Below, piece by piece: positions 29,401 to 40,277 of a stretch of 64,000 bases of DNA (its first letter is position 1; every line of letters starts with the position of its first letter). The notes below the pieces were generated by a model. That model saw only the letters and a program-made list of their open reading frames with translations, was not told the DNA's origin and made no database searches. Where the stretch lies: positions 4,323,501 to 4,387,500 of the forward strand of contig NC_091866.1 of NCBI RefSeq assembly GCF_019399895.1, in the 5' to 3' direction. The translations under genes and the position numbers were made by a program. Source of the DNA: Cardiocondyla obscurior. Taxonomy: Eukaryota > Arthropoda > Insecta > Hymenoptera > Formicidae.

Positions 29401-32400
29401 ATTCGCGATGCGCGCTCATGCATTCTCGTTCATCTTCCGTATTTTCAACGGGCAAACTGCCGTTTACCCCGCAACATATCTGCAACGCGATACGTCCATT
29501 AAATGACTTCGACACTAACAGAAAAATACTAAGCTGACCGCGCGGGGGATCCGCGCGCTCGCGTAAATTTACGAACTAATTGAAAATAGACGTCTATATA
29601 TAAGCGCACTTTATCGACAGCGTGAGTTTTAAGCCGATACGTCGGGACAACGCGCGTATAAATTGTTATTGATCATTATCTATATAGTCGGGGTTAATGG
29701 ATATTTTCCAGCCTGCATAATAACGCATCGAGGAATATGAGTGCGCTGCGCTCGGATATCGTGCCGTTAATTTAATTTCCTTTATTATATATAATATTAT
29801 TCCGGGGAAGTTGATATGTGCAAGTTTTAAATATTAATTAATTGTGTGTAGTAAAAAATTGATTGCACACTCTTCTACTTTCTTTTTTCTTTTTTTTACA
29901 GAGAAATCCATTACGTTTATAAAATGTTAAGCACGTAAAAGTGATTTTATATAAACGTCAAGTTTTATAATATTAGAACAACCCTTTCGAAAATTACTTC
30001 GCTCGCTTATTCAAAGACGGTGTTTCATAAAAAAAAAATTTTGATATCATGAACAAATTAAAAAATACAAAATTGATTACCTGTAATTGATTTTTCAAAC
30101 AAGTCGCGGCAATACAATAAACGTTTAAAAAGCCGGGGCTGAATAAAAAAAAAAAGAATCTAAATTTTTTTCATTTTATTCACATATTTTTGAAATTATT
30201 ACTTCAAATTCTCGTAATTCACATCATATTGATACAAGATATACAAATTCTGCGCTCGAATATTTGTATTTTGCATGGTAAAATGGAATGTTGTCGAAAC
30301 GAGGTTTATTATGTATACCATATGTAAAGTCAACCGTCATCCATCCATTTATTCAATTAATCCGTAGCAGAACCCAGTTATTGATATATTTTGCCAGATT
30401 CTAATCGCGAATTATACATTCGATATAACACCATTATTCACATATCTGTCTAAAGATTAATTAATTGTTGTGCAATTGCTGGCACCGGCCATTCTTCTCG
30501 TCAGCAGCAGGCACGCATTTAAAATTGATAGACTCGGCCTGTCGACGCGCAAATTGTTATCGCGCATTATACGCCGGATAACCATATTTTTCCCTACGGG
30601 TTTAATCAGGTCCTCGCCACCGCCGGTGCGTGTGTGACCGTTATTAATCGCGCTCCGTCGCAGCAAAAAGCAGTATTCTATTTTTATTGGCAGCCGCGAC
30701 GCTTCGCGTCGATCAGCGAACTCGTTTCCTTCGTCATTTCACGCGTTGGCGGCACGGAAGTAATTTCTCTCGACGTTCGCGTCAATGATTTCCCCTCGCG
30801 CGTGGCTCAATTTTCCTCCACGTGAGAGAAAGCATGCCGTCCGGATGGATTAAACAGAGGAACGAGCATTGCACCGCCGTTTCATCGCATTCAGAACGCG
30901 AGACATGTCAAAAAAAAAAAAAAAAAAAAAAAAAACGCAATGCGCAACAATGCGGAACGCTGTCGGGTAAAAATACGTCGTCGAATCTTTCAAATTATGC
31001 TTACATTTACCGGACTTATCTTACAATATACATATGCATAACAAAACAGGGGGAAATGGAGGGAAAAAAAAAGAAAAAACCAAAGTTGCATCTCGAAAAA
31101 TCCAACAATACAAACGTTTATGTTTAGTTTGGTTTCATTTCGTTAGGTTATAAATCGCGTGAGTGCGCTTATTCACCTCAACAACGTATTACCAAAAGTA
31201 ATACGCGTCTGCGACTGACATTAGACGCGTTTCGCTGAAAGCACATCAGAAAAGGTAAACGTATTCTATATAAACGCGCACGGAAAAATCGTTACTGCTC
31301 TGTCAAAACTCTTTCGCTTCTTTAAAAGAAGAATGTATTAAAGAGCATTTGTTACAGCTCTCGTAACGCCTCGAAATGTTAGGAAAAAGATAAAAGACGG
31401 CGATCTTTGAACTACGCTTCATATAATATACAGATATCGATGAGATGGTAAACAGAAAAGAAACATGAGCGATCGAATCTAATATTTTAATTTCAGCGCT
31501 CCGCAAAAATTTTCAGAGATATATATTTTTACACCGATAACTTTTCGACAAAATTTCTCAAATAAATTATTCAAAAATATACAAATAGGATTAATATATA
31601 AAAGCGCAGAAATATAAGAAGTGCAGGGCGGAAATTTGATAAAGTAGAACTTCCGTTTTTAATTAATCATTATACGTATGCACTAAAAAAAAATTTCCCC
31701 ATATTTATATTATACATAGAACTTATACGTGCCGCAAAAAAATAATATGTCTACATAAATTTAAATCACACGCGTATAAAGAGATGAAACTTCACTAGTG
31801 AAACGTCCAATTTTTGTAGCGTCAAAGTTACAGAGAGAAATATAAAAAGAAGGGAGAAAAAAAAAGGGGAAAAAAAATGTAAGATATGTTATCATATTTG
31901 CACGAGCTCTTATTTACATATATTTTTCCAGTAGATAAAAGAGTATCTTTTTACGTGAGAAAAATGCACAGTCGTGACACTGAGAAGAGCTTCTGGTAGC
32001 TTGTAGAAATCTTTCTGCTCTATCTAGTACGAGGAGCGTAAGAATCGGGCGCGACCGACGTGGCGTTGACATTTTCGATTTGAAATAACATTCTCACGGC
32101 GAAACGCGGCTTTCTGAGTATTACGATGCACAGTATTTCTCGGTGACAAAAAGAAACGATTCCCGCGAAGAGAGAGAGTCCGCTGCAGAAGGCACTTCCC
32201 GTCCACTTACAAAGAGAAATACGCCTCGACGTAAGAGCGTCGCTTTACTCTCTGGTCGGTACAAGACTGTAAAAAGGTTTGTACTTTTTGACGCGTTCTG
32301 AGGGAACCTCTGTAAGCCGTACCCGGGGTTCTTTCAATTCACTTAGTATGCGTTTTTCTAATACCTCTCTTAGCGACGATCAATATGCGATCAATTATTT

Positions 32401-35400
32401 GACGTGAATAAAAAGGCTTTTAAAAGCTTCTCATGGTAGACGAAAATAAAAATGAACCCCCTCGAGCTTATCAATGACTCGATGTACTTGGGCGTTTTTG
32501 TATCGTATAAGCTCATTAAAATGTGCGCGGGCATGACGCGCGCAAATTCTCGCGGATGTTTGCTCCGCCCGCGCTATTTTCGCTCCTCGCGGTATGTAAA
32601 AACCGTCTTAACGAAGCCTTTGCAGAGTCATTAATAATGATTTTGAGGTACCAAGCCTGAGATAATATTATCACAAGTGTAAGACACTCGACCTCAAGTA
32701 CGGTACGTTCGTGAAATAAGACGAAAATTTTCTTTTTTTTTCTTTTTTCCAAATTAATGTCAAAACGTATAATGAATTCTTCGCAAGACAAAAAGACGCA
32801 AGTCGCACGTAATAATTTTGTATTAACTCCATAATTTAATATTTCCTCAATAACGATCGGTCTATCAAACGCATATTGCTCATACATTATACAGTATTTC
32901 AATTTATTATGCATCTAATGAACCAAAACCATTGTTACTTGGATGTTAATATGTATGACTTCATCGTGCGCTTAGAATACAAATTAATGCATCGTTTAAT
33001 AATAAATAACACTTACAATGACTTGAGGTAATGCATCACGGGGAGAGTAATGTATTTAAAGAAATTCTCTTTAAAAGCCGGGCACTTGTAAGGTTTCACC
33101 GGGATAAATCGTTAGCCAGTAGATTAACAAACGTTACTTAAATGGGAGTTACCGCCACAAACTACGTAATAACCTGTTCGAGTAACACCAGTTAATTCCC
33201 ATTAAATCGAGTTTGCGCACCGAAAATCCTGAATGGTTTACCGTTTCGAAGACAAAGTGTAAAAAAAAAAAAAAAAGAAATCAAGCCCGTTGAAAAGCCG
33301 AGTCCACCTCTGACTTAGTACTTTGAGCCAGTGCTATCGTTAATCGCGACTATTCTTTCGCGCATCTTCAATAGCACCAGTTTATGCTTACGGGGTGAGC
33401 TTGCAATTCATTGTAGGTCAAAGTCGAATTGTTTCGAATCGCGTGTGTACGTACATAGTTAGTTTTCCTGCCGCACCCGAGACAAAGTGCCGGGTCCGAT
33501 TGTTAAAGCGAGAGACTACCGGTCGTTCTCATGGAAACTACATACGTACAGCGTCCGCTGTATTTACGACGAAATGGCTTCGTATGCCGTCTATTCGAGT
33601 CGCCCCCTCCCCACCTCCTCCACCCACCCACCTCCTCTGGTACATTAAAAGCTCAAACTCTGCAACGTAGAATGAAAAGAAAAGGGAAGTCAAAGTGACG
33701 AAAAGTGGAGAAAATCAACGTGGAGCACAAAGTCGGACATCTCGCGATAACAAACTCGTGAAAATTTACATAGCTGATAGAATGGAAAATTTATGTTACG
33801 CGGAGATGCAGAAACCAATTGCGTTTTCAATCGTGCTTGCGCTTTTTTTTTCTCTCTCTCTCTTGCTCTGTATAAGTATATATACATATATATATATCCT
33901 GCAAATACCTGTCGTTTTTAGAGTATTAGTGCATCATTTTATATTCAATTCTAGGTGCTTTTAATTTTTCGTTTTATTCATTTTTTTTTTCTTTTTTCTT
34001 TTTTCTTTTACAACTCTTCTTTGATCCGCTTAATATATTGTGTACTAATCATTAAAAGTGCTGTAACGTAAAAACGAAAAGCACACGCTAGAGAATGAAA
34101 TATCAATAGAGTTAAAGTAAGGATATTCGACATTACGTTCTATTTAATCCACCCTTAAGACCGTAATTTTTCAAAGTACTGCGAGTTAGATAAAAATGGC
34201 TAATCACGTCATTCTCTCTCTTTTCTGAACAATTGCAGTAATTCTAATTACGCGCGATCCATCAGGTTCTCCGTCGGACCAACTAACTGTAATAGTTTGC
34301 ATGGTCGGTGGAGATCGTAACCAACCCTCGCAAACGGAAATGGGGATGTTGAAAAACTGCAAACTCAGATCGCGGAGGGTAAACGGAAAAGGTTATTTTT
34401 CTCCGGCACGCGCGATTACTTTCGCGAAAACACGACCATCGCGTTTTCGTGCATTTTACGCATTGATCTACTTCTTGGCACATTAGTACCAAAAATCCTT
34501 ATTATTACGGTAGATAGTACAAAGTTAAATTTTTAATCAGAAGTAAAAGAATAATTGATTAATATTTTATTATCACATCAACGAGCCGTGTTGCGTACGT
34601 ACCATTAATTTTCAATAATTTATATAACATATTTCTCCTAATAAAATCTTCCACTTATTTAATTGTATGAGAAAGGCAAATAGAAATTAAAAAATTATCA
34701 CTTATTTATATTACTCATTTTTGTATTTTATAAAATATAATATCGTTGTAATAAACAAGTGAAAATAAAATATTCATTAAATAATGAGTAATAGCAGGTG
34801 ACGTCCTAAAAATTTAGCCTTCGTTGCCCGGCCTTAAGTGTTTTCCACACTGAAACCGTGATTTTGGTATTAATCTGGCTTAAGCAATATTATGCGATCA
34901 CGTTAATCAAACTTCTAACGCGGCGACGTGAAACGTTTACTATACTTAGTTTACTTTAGTTTACCGTTGATCGAAGGGGGCCCTAAAATATTCATGCGAC
35001 GGCGCATCGAGCAACCACGACACTAAAATGTCGAGAGAACTCAAAATGGTAAAAGCTTTGATCAGGCTTATGTAGTACACTGCAGAAAGCTTTTAGAAAT
35101 TAGCAAATCCCTTTTGAAGCTTTATCTTTGAGAAGAGTTCACAAAAGACTTTAAGTGCGCTACGAAAATTACTAACAAAGTGCCGAAAACAGATATTTGG
35201 CTTGAAATTTAAATAACAAATCCTGAATGATAATTACATCTCTTCAATACATTTCCGCGATAAATCTCATTTTCATTTTAAATTATTTACGACAAAAAAT
35301 GGCAATAAAAATCGAATAAACCCGCGAAAGAAAATAAAAGAATAAACGTGTAATCTCGTTATCGAATTGTTTTATCAACAAACCAGAAAAGGAAGAAAAA

Positions 35401-38127
35401 AAAGAAAAAAGAAAAAAGAAAAAAAAAAATTACATTGATAACGGTTGCCGCAAGAAATGTCATCGTCGTGATTTGATCGCGGATACGTGACATAAGAATA
35501 GAGAACGAACAACTCGCGATTTTACGATGGTCGTCGATTTTCTGGCGGGTCGCCCGGCTAAGCTTCCGGATTGGCGGCCGCATGCGCTTCGACTTAATGG
35601 CAGCAAACCAACCTCGAAGCCCCTCGCATCCGGAACCGGCGCGCGGAAATTTCTCGCGAAGCCTCGAGAAAACGATCCCGCGGATCGCTATCGGCCGTAC
35701 GATTATTACGCCACTCGGAATTTTCGGGGCGCGGTCGTCTCGGCTGGCCGCGTTCAACCTGAATCTTTCCGCCATCTCCTCCCCCCGATTTCTGCACGTG
35801 AGAATAGATCGGCGAAGTGCTCGATCTCCCGTACCGGTAGAAACTGGAATTATCCGCCCGCACTTGAATTTCGGATCGATCGCGCGGAAGAATCGATCGT
35901 TTTGCGCCGTGCACGAACAATTTACGATTTCACCTCGCGCCGTGAAATCGCGCATAGAACGTGGATCGACTCGCGAACGAAGAGGGCGGACAACACCCGA
36001 GCGTTTTTCACCGCGAACCCCTGTAAAGTAAAATCGAATTTTTGGGCAAAGCTCGGCCGGCAATTTCTCACGGCGATATAAATATCGATTATGCGACGAC
36101 ATTATAGGATGTCGCGTATACCAAAATCCGCGCCGACCAAAATATTGCAAACAGTTTAATGCCTTCCCTTACAACGTCGTAACAACGTTAAGAATTATAA
36201 TAATTATTGCACATTTCGCACATATAAAGTTGACGTGATTAACTGCGTTTGTTTAGCCGTACATATTTCATTCCCCATGCAAAATGCAAACAATCGAATT
36301 CGTGTACAAACATAATTACCTTACTCCAACACAAAGCATAATGAAAAGCATACAGTTATGCACTTTGTGTCTCAGGGTACGGCCGCTTATTTTTATGTTC
36401 TCCGCGGAGTACATCGTTTACGACCGGGCCAAACAACTTGCTGCGACGGTTGCTGCGACGTTGAATCGTTAATATTTAATGCACAGATATAATCGCGTTT
36501 TAAACTTTCCCCGAGATCTCATCGGCGTAAATTAACGTCGCAGCACGTCGGTGACGAGTCGCGCCAAATATTATATCCGAGTTAAATATGCGTTCTCGGC
36601 TTTATGCCTTAGATGCTTGATGCGCGCTCGTCAAGGAAGGAATAACTCTCAACGCGAGGTACTAAGTAACTAGATTGTCTATATCTTGTACTTTCCGTTA
36701 AAACGGACGTAAGGCGCCGTTAGCCTGCGAGGTTGTGCGAAGACGCGTAGGGTGGTTCTACTAAAGCGTTTTATGAAGGATTGTATCGGGGTGACGTTAA
36801 CGCGCGCGGCGGACAGAATAGTCGATAGCACATCTCAACGCTTGTCTTTGCGGAGAAATTTAAGAATTTGAACGCGGACGCAACGACAAAGGAGGGCTGC
36901 TGCGTTTCACGAAACGCTGAAACGTCGAGGTATTGAAATAAAAATACGGAAATGACGTACGTGCAGGCGCAAAGTCTATATTTCCGCGTTTCAGTAAAAT
37001 AAAATGAAATAACTAAAAGCGATTTTTGTATTTCCGATATACAATATTACGTCGCCGTGTTGAATTATTAAACTATGCGTCATTCCTTCGGCTTACGAGG
37101 AAGAAACGCCACACTGACAAAAGCTCGAGTCGTATATTTAACAAGTATTTGCTAAGTGTAATAAAGCGAATGAAGAAGTTCGAGAACAAACAAAAAGTGG
37201 TGTCTGAATGGAGAAAACTCCTTCTTGAGTTGCGAGCCGAGTATATACATAAATTCATGTTCTACCTCCCGTTTTTTTTTTTTTTCTTTTCTTTTTGTCG
37301 GTAATTTCGGAGGTAAGAAATTATAGCCTTCGACTTCTATCACCGCCTGCACGCGTCACTTAGTAACTGACCTCGTTACTTAGCCGTTTATACGACAAGT
37401 CAATAAACTTTTATATATATATAAAAAAAAGAAATAATTCTTTGCATCGTGTTTCGCATAAAAAAAAATTTGTTTAGATGTGCAAAACGAAAGACGCAGT
37501 ACAAAACGATATATTCCCCACTACGTGACGTACGTACGAATAAATCTCATTGCCGTCATTTAATCTCGAGAGCAGAAAAACGTCCGGTTTTAATTTATTC
37601 GATGGTTTAATTATATCTATCAAAAAAAGGGACATAAATAACAATTTAATGTCGCTCGGTATCGCGCGAGCTAATTTTAGATTCCATCGAATCGTTTGAT
37701 AAAATCTATCGTGTGTACCGTTACGTATCGCGGTCGCAAATATATTTACAATTTTTTCTTTTTACTGTTCAAACCGGATAGTTATTTATCATTAATTACG
37801 CGACGTAAAGATTACTATTGAAAAATTTTACTAAAAGCGTAAAGGAAAATAAAAACTGGTCGAGATTATTTGATGTTCTAAATGGAGGTAATTTCGGGCG
37901 GTAACGGAAGCCGATAGTACCTGCGAAACTCGCCATTTTCCGAAGTCTCCTAAGACAGCGGTACCCTTAATTAACAAACATAATAGCTTAATTTGGTCTA
38001 CAGCCCTTAATGCCTTATCAAGCGAGGATACTGGTACTGATTAAACAGATTCCAACGTTCGCGCTGCTATGAGACGAAGGAAATTAATTTCTACCGCACC
38101 TGTTCGAGGTGTCTGATATGCCGAAAA

Positions 38128-38158
<31 letters not shown>

Positions 38159-40277
38159 GAAAAAGAGAATTATTTCACAGTTTAACGAAATAACGCTTGG
38201 CAAATCATTGTTTAATAATATTGCAATAAAACTTTTGCAATTGGACTACTAAAGCGTACAGCATAAGAAGATTCAAATAGCAAATATGTATTATTAACAT
38301 GTTTGTGTAATATTATCCATTCAATTTTAATTAATAACTCGTTGGAAATTAAAAATACGTGATTTATTAAGCGCGTGCACCAAACCTCGCTAGGTTAATT
38401 TTTCTGTTTTATACGTAAAACATTATGAAAGTTATTCAAGTTACTTGAGCGTAAAAGAAGCTGCATATTTACGAGAAGAATGATGACGCTCGTTTATCTC
38501 GGTGACGTTAGTGGACGTTAAATAAATTTCGAGGCAGTCGTCCGCGTCGCTACAGTGAAGGGTGGACATGAATTACATCTGTTTTAGGATTCTGGTCCTC
38601 GAAAAAGACCTTAGGAAGGACATTAAAAAAAAAAAAGAGAAAGAAAAAAAAGAAAAAAAAGACGCGGCGGAAACAAAAAGAAAAGCCCAACGAAAGGCTC
38701 GCTCGTTGCAGAGATTTAATTAAATTGTTTCAAAGGTGGCGTGTTTAAGCGTACCTCCGTATGATCTTTCGAACTGATTAATTAACTTCCTGGATCAACG
38801 GAGCTCGCGGTTCTCTGATCTCTGCTATTAAGAACATAAAAGGATATAATGATTCATGATCCTCTCCGTTGGCTCTTACGCGATCGTAAATGATAAGCCG
38901 CAGCACCCTTCCGGGACACTTAATTACGTGCCCATCCGAGAACTTTACGTGACTCGCTTACTAAGTGGCTACCAATTCAAATGCAATTTAAAGCAGATCG
39001 TATAATTCTTCATCGAACTTTCAATTAAATTTTAATTTAACTTAATACAAGTAATTTATACGACATTACTTGTCACAACTTTCATAAATTTTCAATCCTA
39101 GCGCGGCGTTGCAAAAAAATGTCGTTTAATATATAAAATATTTCGGCAATCGGAGTACGACATTGCAAAGTATTAATAAAAATTATACCATGATTAATTC
39201 AATAGATAATACTTTAAATAATAATAAATATAATTTTCACGTTAAGTGCTTTTACACTTTAGCGAGAAAGAAAAATGCGGCTCCATTACGACATATTGTT
39301 TCATTCATGCAAAGTTCATTTAGCCTCAAATGCTTTTCCCGTACAATACGAGTATAAAATACCGGCGATTAATTAATATAAATTATTCGTTAAAGAATGT
39401 GATCGTAATTTGATTGATTAAGCCGCGTATCGAGTTTACCGTTGAATATTCCGTAATAATTGAAATTCCCCATTTGGCCCGTGATTTTTTATACACCGCC
39501 GAGCGATTTCGTGCTCCACGCATGTTTCAAACTCCGCTGCGGTAAAGGCATGCTTAACCCATAACCTACGATCGCATTTACGAGATTAAACGACTCTTGC
39601 AAGATAATCTCATTCCCGTGAATGCCGCGTGTCTGGGTCAAGAGGCACCAGAGGACGCGTCTTGTATAACGTAGTTGAAGATTTTCACGTGTCGTAAATC
39701 GCTTTAGCAAACACCGACGTTCTCTTTGGCGTTTATACATTAATGAAATTATACTTTATAATTAAAGTAACATTTGGACGGATCAATAACAGAATAGAAC
39801 CCGAGGCTTCTTTACGCCGTTGTCGGGGGGAGGGTGGGGAGAAGGAAGGCTTTAATTATTATCTATAGATAAGAGATTTCTTGTGTAACAATCCATTACA
39901 TCGGATGTTAAAGAGTAAATTCTCGTCTCCAACCTTAATCGTTTTCCCATGTTACCGCGCGACATTACTCCGGAACAAATCGCGGCTACTTTCGTAAAGA
40001 GCGAGACTTCATGGAACAGAAATAACTCTCTGCTAGTTAAAAATTCCACTACTCTCCCACCGTGTACTTTCCCCCTCTCCGCGCGTGGCTGCCGAACCGC
40101 ATACGAACGAGGCAAAAGGAAGAAATAAATGCAAAAAGATTGAAGAATATGATCGTAAGTCATCGTACCGATCAGACCTTGGATCTTTTCCAGATGGCCG
40201 GGGAGACACATACGCCCCGGTAAGGAGAATAATAATACGATAAGCGAAACGAGAGTCGCGCAGGGACGATTTTTCAT
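5316..40277 (-). CDS. EVA1C: EVA1C-like gene: signal peptide plus two Gal_Lectin domains (five exons, 3' end missing)
   Basis: The spliced model joins 40277-40169, 22691-22474, 15994-15871, 7963-7814 and 5465-5316, giving 250 residues and an open end. Every join keeps the frame (phases 1, 0, 1, 1) and every intron is GT-AG. Residues 1-25 form a signal peptide, residues 51-148 the first SUEL/Gal_Lectin domain and residues 159-250 the second. Both domains show the family cysteine pattern, the YGR or FGR turn, the DPC motif and the final Y-x-C. Two tandem Gal_Lectin domains right after a signal peptide is the EVA1C/EVA-1 ectodomain plan; latrophilins carry only one and continue into HRM and GAIN domains. 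EVA1C is known as a type I membrane protein that binds heparin and acts with Slit/Robo signalling. The transmembrane and EVA1 cytoplasmic part is not visible, so a secreted two-domain lectin remains possible. Confidence 0.72.
5466..7813 (-). other. Intron 4 (2348 bp)
   Basis: GT-AG intron inside the second Gal_Lectin domain. It contains purine-rich low-complexity DNA at 5570-5600, a CT repeat at 6958-6999 and T/C-rich tracts near 7150-7207. No coding or RNA gene is recognised. Confidence 0.8.
6958..6999. repeat. (TC)n microsatellite with imperfect CT-rich tail
   Basis: Perfect TC dinucleotides at the start, followed by CTTTCTC-type variants, inside intron 4. Confidence 0.85.
7814..7963 (-). 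CDS. EVA1C: EVA1C-like exon 4: first half of Gal_Lectin domain 2
   Basis: The acceptor is TTTGTGGTTTCAG at 7964 and the donor is GAAGAAA|GTAAGTACC after 7814. The exon is 150 bases and symmetric, phase 1 to phase 1. It encodes residues 151-200. After a short linker (YEFRSK) the second lectin domain starts: VACENEVINLVCHPGQRVAI, then SASFGRTEYE, close to the second domain of vertebrate EVA1C (L-x-C-x-x-S-K-F-L-N-I-Y-S-A-x-Y-G-R). Cysteines are at 159, 168 and 191. Confidence 0.9.
10496..10556. repeat. (GA)n microsatellite
   Basis: A GA array with AAAG and GCGA interruptions. GA arrays are potential GAGA-factor binding sites in insects; function here is unknown. Confidence 0.9.
11161..11187. 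repeat. 27-bp perfect palindrome
   Basis: TTATTACACGCTC, a single A, and then GAGCGTGTAATAA: 13 bp of perfect inverted repeat around one central base. A 10-bp direct repeat, GTAAATTATT, occurs at 11156-11165 and again at 11211-11220. Confidence 0.9.
14571..14635. repeat. Imperfect (GA)n purine tract
   Basis: An A-run passes into AAAGAGCGAGAGG-type purine sequence and ends in a clean GA array. It is all purine apart from single C interruptions. Confidence 0.85.
15871..15994 (-). CDS. EVA1C: EVA1C-like exon 3: second half of Gal_Lectin domain 1
   Basis: The acceptor is CACTGTTGCAG at 15995 and the donor is CCTT|GTGAGTACC after 15871. The 124 bases enter in phase 0 and leave in phase 1. Residues 110-150 read MVVGVCQKKRQC, then the conserved NPKTFQGDPCPG, then RKYIEVAYKC. 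This is the usual C-terminal half of a Gal_Lectin domain (C-x(2)-x-x-x-C, F-x-x-DPC, K-Y-L/I-x-V-x-Y-x-C). Cysteines are at 115, 121, 135 and 148. The match to exon 2 is strong because together they make one complete domain with no gap. Confidence 0.9.
15995..22473 (-). other. Intron 2 (6479 bp)
   Basis: GT-AG phase-0 intron splitting the first Gal_Lectin domain. It contains A-rich low-complexity tracts (16197-16221, 16680-16704, 20447-20490), a CpG-richer block at about 17900-19000 and a very AT-rich segment at 22140-22290. No gene is recognised. Confidence 0.75.
22140..22290. repeat. Extreme AT-rich segment just downstream of exon 2
   Basis: Almost pure A and T for 150 bp, with repeated TTTAAAT, TATTTAA and TAATA words. 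It could be unwinding-prone or a matrix-attachment-type element. No coding potential. Confidence 0.6.
22474..22691 (-). CDS. EVA1C: EVA1C-like exon 2: first half of Gal_Lectin domain 1
   Basis: The acceptor is a T-rich tract ending ACTCGACAG at 22692. The donor is CAG|GTATGT after 22474, phase 0. The exon encodes residues 37-109. It contains the start of the SUEL fold: ACDEETMTLKCPPGTTILVE, then the HAQYGR turn that is diagnostic for Gal_Lectin domains (the equivalent of NANYGR in latrophilin). Cysteines fall at residues 51, 60, 84 and 102. Two N-glycosylation sequons are visible, NSS at 85 and NHT at 99. The exon breaks off before the third core segment, which is supplied by the next exon. 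Confidence 0.88.
23546..23719 (-). CDS. Candidate 57-residue small ORF in intron 1, not recognised
   Basis: An ATG at 23719 opens 57 codons ending in TAA at 23546. The predicted peptide begins MFHLGTTTHSFAAADKL. It then has a tribasic KRR site followed by a tyrosine- and glycine-containing stretch (GLSNYNYADCGGALMHL). The surrounding DNA is AT-rich, while this segment is more balanced. The reading could be a small peptide gene, a cassette exon or chance. There is no clear signal peptide. Donor-like GT dinucleotides are present (TTG|GTGACG, ACG|GTAACA), but the upstream acceptor is weak. No family is recognised. Confidence 0.15.
   Translation of the reverse strand: MFHLGTTTHSFAAADKLVMVKRRGLSNYNYADCGGALMHLVTVTHARPYTYAYLILF
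28203..28460. promoter_or_regulatory. Isolated CpG island inside intron 1
   Basis: A sharp block of very GC- and CpG-rich DNA (runs such as GGGCCCGCCGGCGGCCGCGC) stands in AT-rich surroundings. It contains a CRE-like half site (TTTACGTCAGC), a CATGTT-GCAC-AACATG inverted repeat at 28343-28358 and a YY1/Pho-like AACATGGCGG. On the plus strand the ATG at 28356 lies in a strong start context and opens a 32-codon GC-rich frame (MAEAAWADGR and onward). The block could be an alternative promoter, an antisense transcript start or an enhancer. Its identity is inference from composition. Confidence 0.35.
30910..30935. repeat. A26 homopolymer
   Basis: An uninterrupted run of 26 A. No retroposed gene is recognised beside it. 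Confidence 0.9.
35500..36090. promoter_or_regulatory. CpG-rich block with several overlapping open frames
   Basis: About 590 bp of CpG-rich sequence is open in at least three frames at once: minus 36150-35359, plus 35527-36081 and plus 35582-36031. The translations are arginine-rich, show no domain and the minus frame runs into a poly-phenylalanine tail from a T/A tract. That pattern fits a stop-poor CpG island better than a gene. A regulatory element 4 kb inside the first intron is the simplest reading. Confidence 0.3.
38123..38168. repeat. (GAGAAA)/(GA)n purine array
   Basis: GAGAAAGA units pass into a short (GA)n run, inside intron 1 about 2 kb downstream of exon 1. Confidence 0.85.
40169..40277 (-). 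CDS. EVA1C: EVA1C-like exon 1: start codon and signal peptide
   Basis: The ATG at 40277 is preceded by CACG, with A at -3, a reasonable insect start context. The 36 residues begin MKNRPC, continue with the hydrophobic core ATLVSLIVLLFSL and end with a small polar stretch (PGRMC), a textbook signal peptide. The exon ends in phase 1 (codon G followed by gt). The joined first base supplies G to the CC that opens exon 2, making an Ala codon. Two donors in the same phase are possible: TCG|GTACGA after 40169 (used here) and AAG|GTCTGA after 40178. They differ by three residues (GLI). The link to exon 2 across 17.5 kb rests on phase, on the signal peptide and on the absence of a better first exon. 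It has not been confirmed by a transcript. Confidence 0.6.

Larger units (their letters stand above)
22692..40168 (-). other. Intron 1 (about 17.5 kb) between signal peptide exon and first lectin exon
   Basis: The boundaries are a donor after 40169 (or 40178) and the acceptor at 22692. Most of it is AT-rich DNA with homopolymer runs, including A26 at 30910-30935, and purine arrays at 38123-38168. Notable exceptions are a small minus-strand ORF at 23546-23719, a CpG island at about 28203-28460 and a long CpG-rich block at about 35500-36090. Long first introns commonly hold regulatory elements; nothing in this one can be named from sequence alone. Confidence 0.6.

Noticed and set aside
35359..36150. 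263-codon minus-strand open frame
   Set aside because: Overlaps two long plus-strand frames, is arginine-rich without any domain and ends in a poly-phenylalanine run from a T/A tract. Explained by stop-poor CpG-rich DNA.
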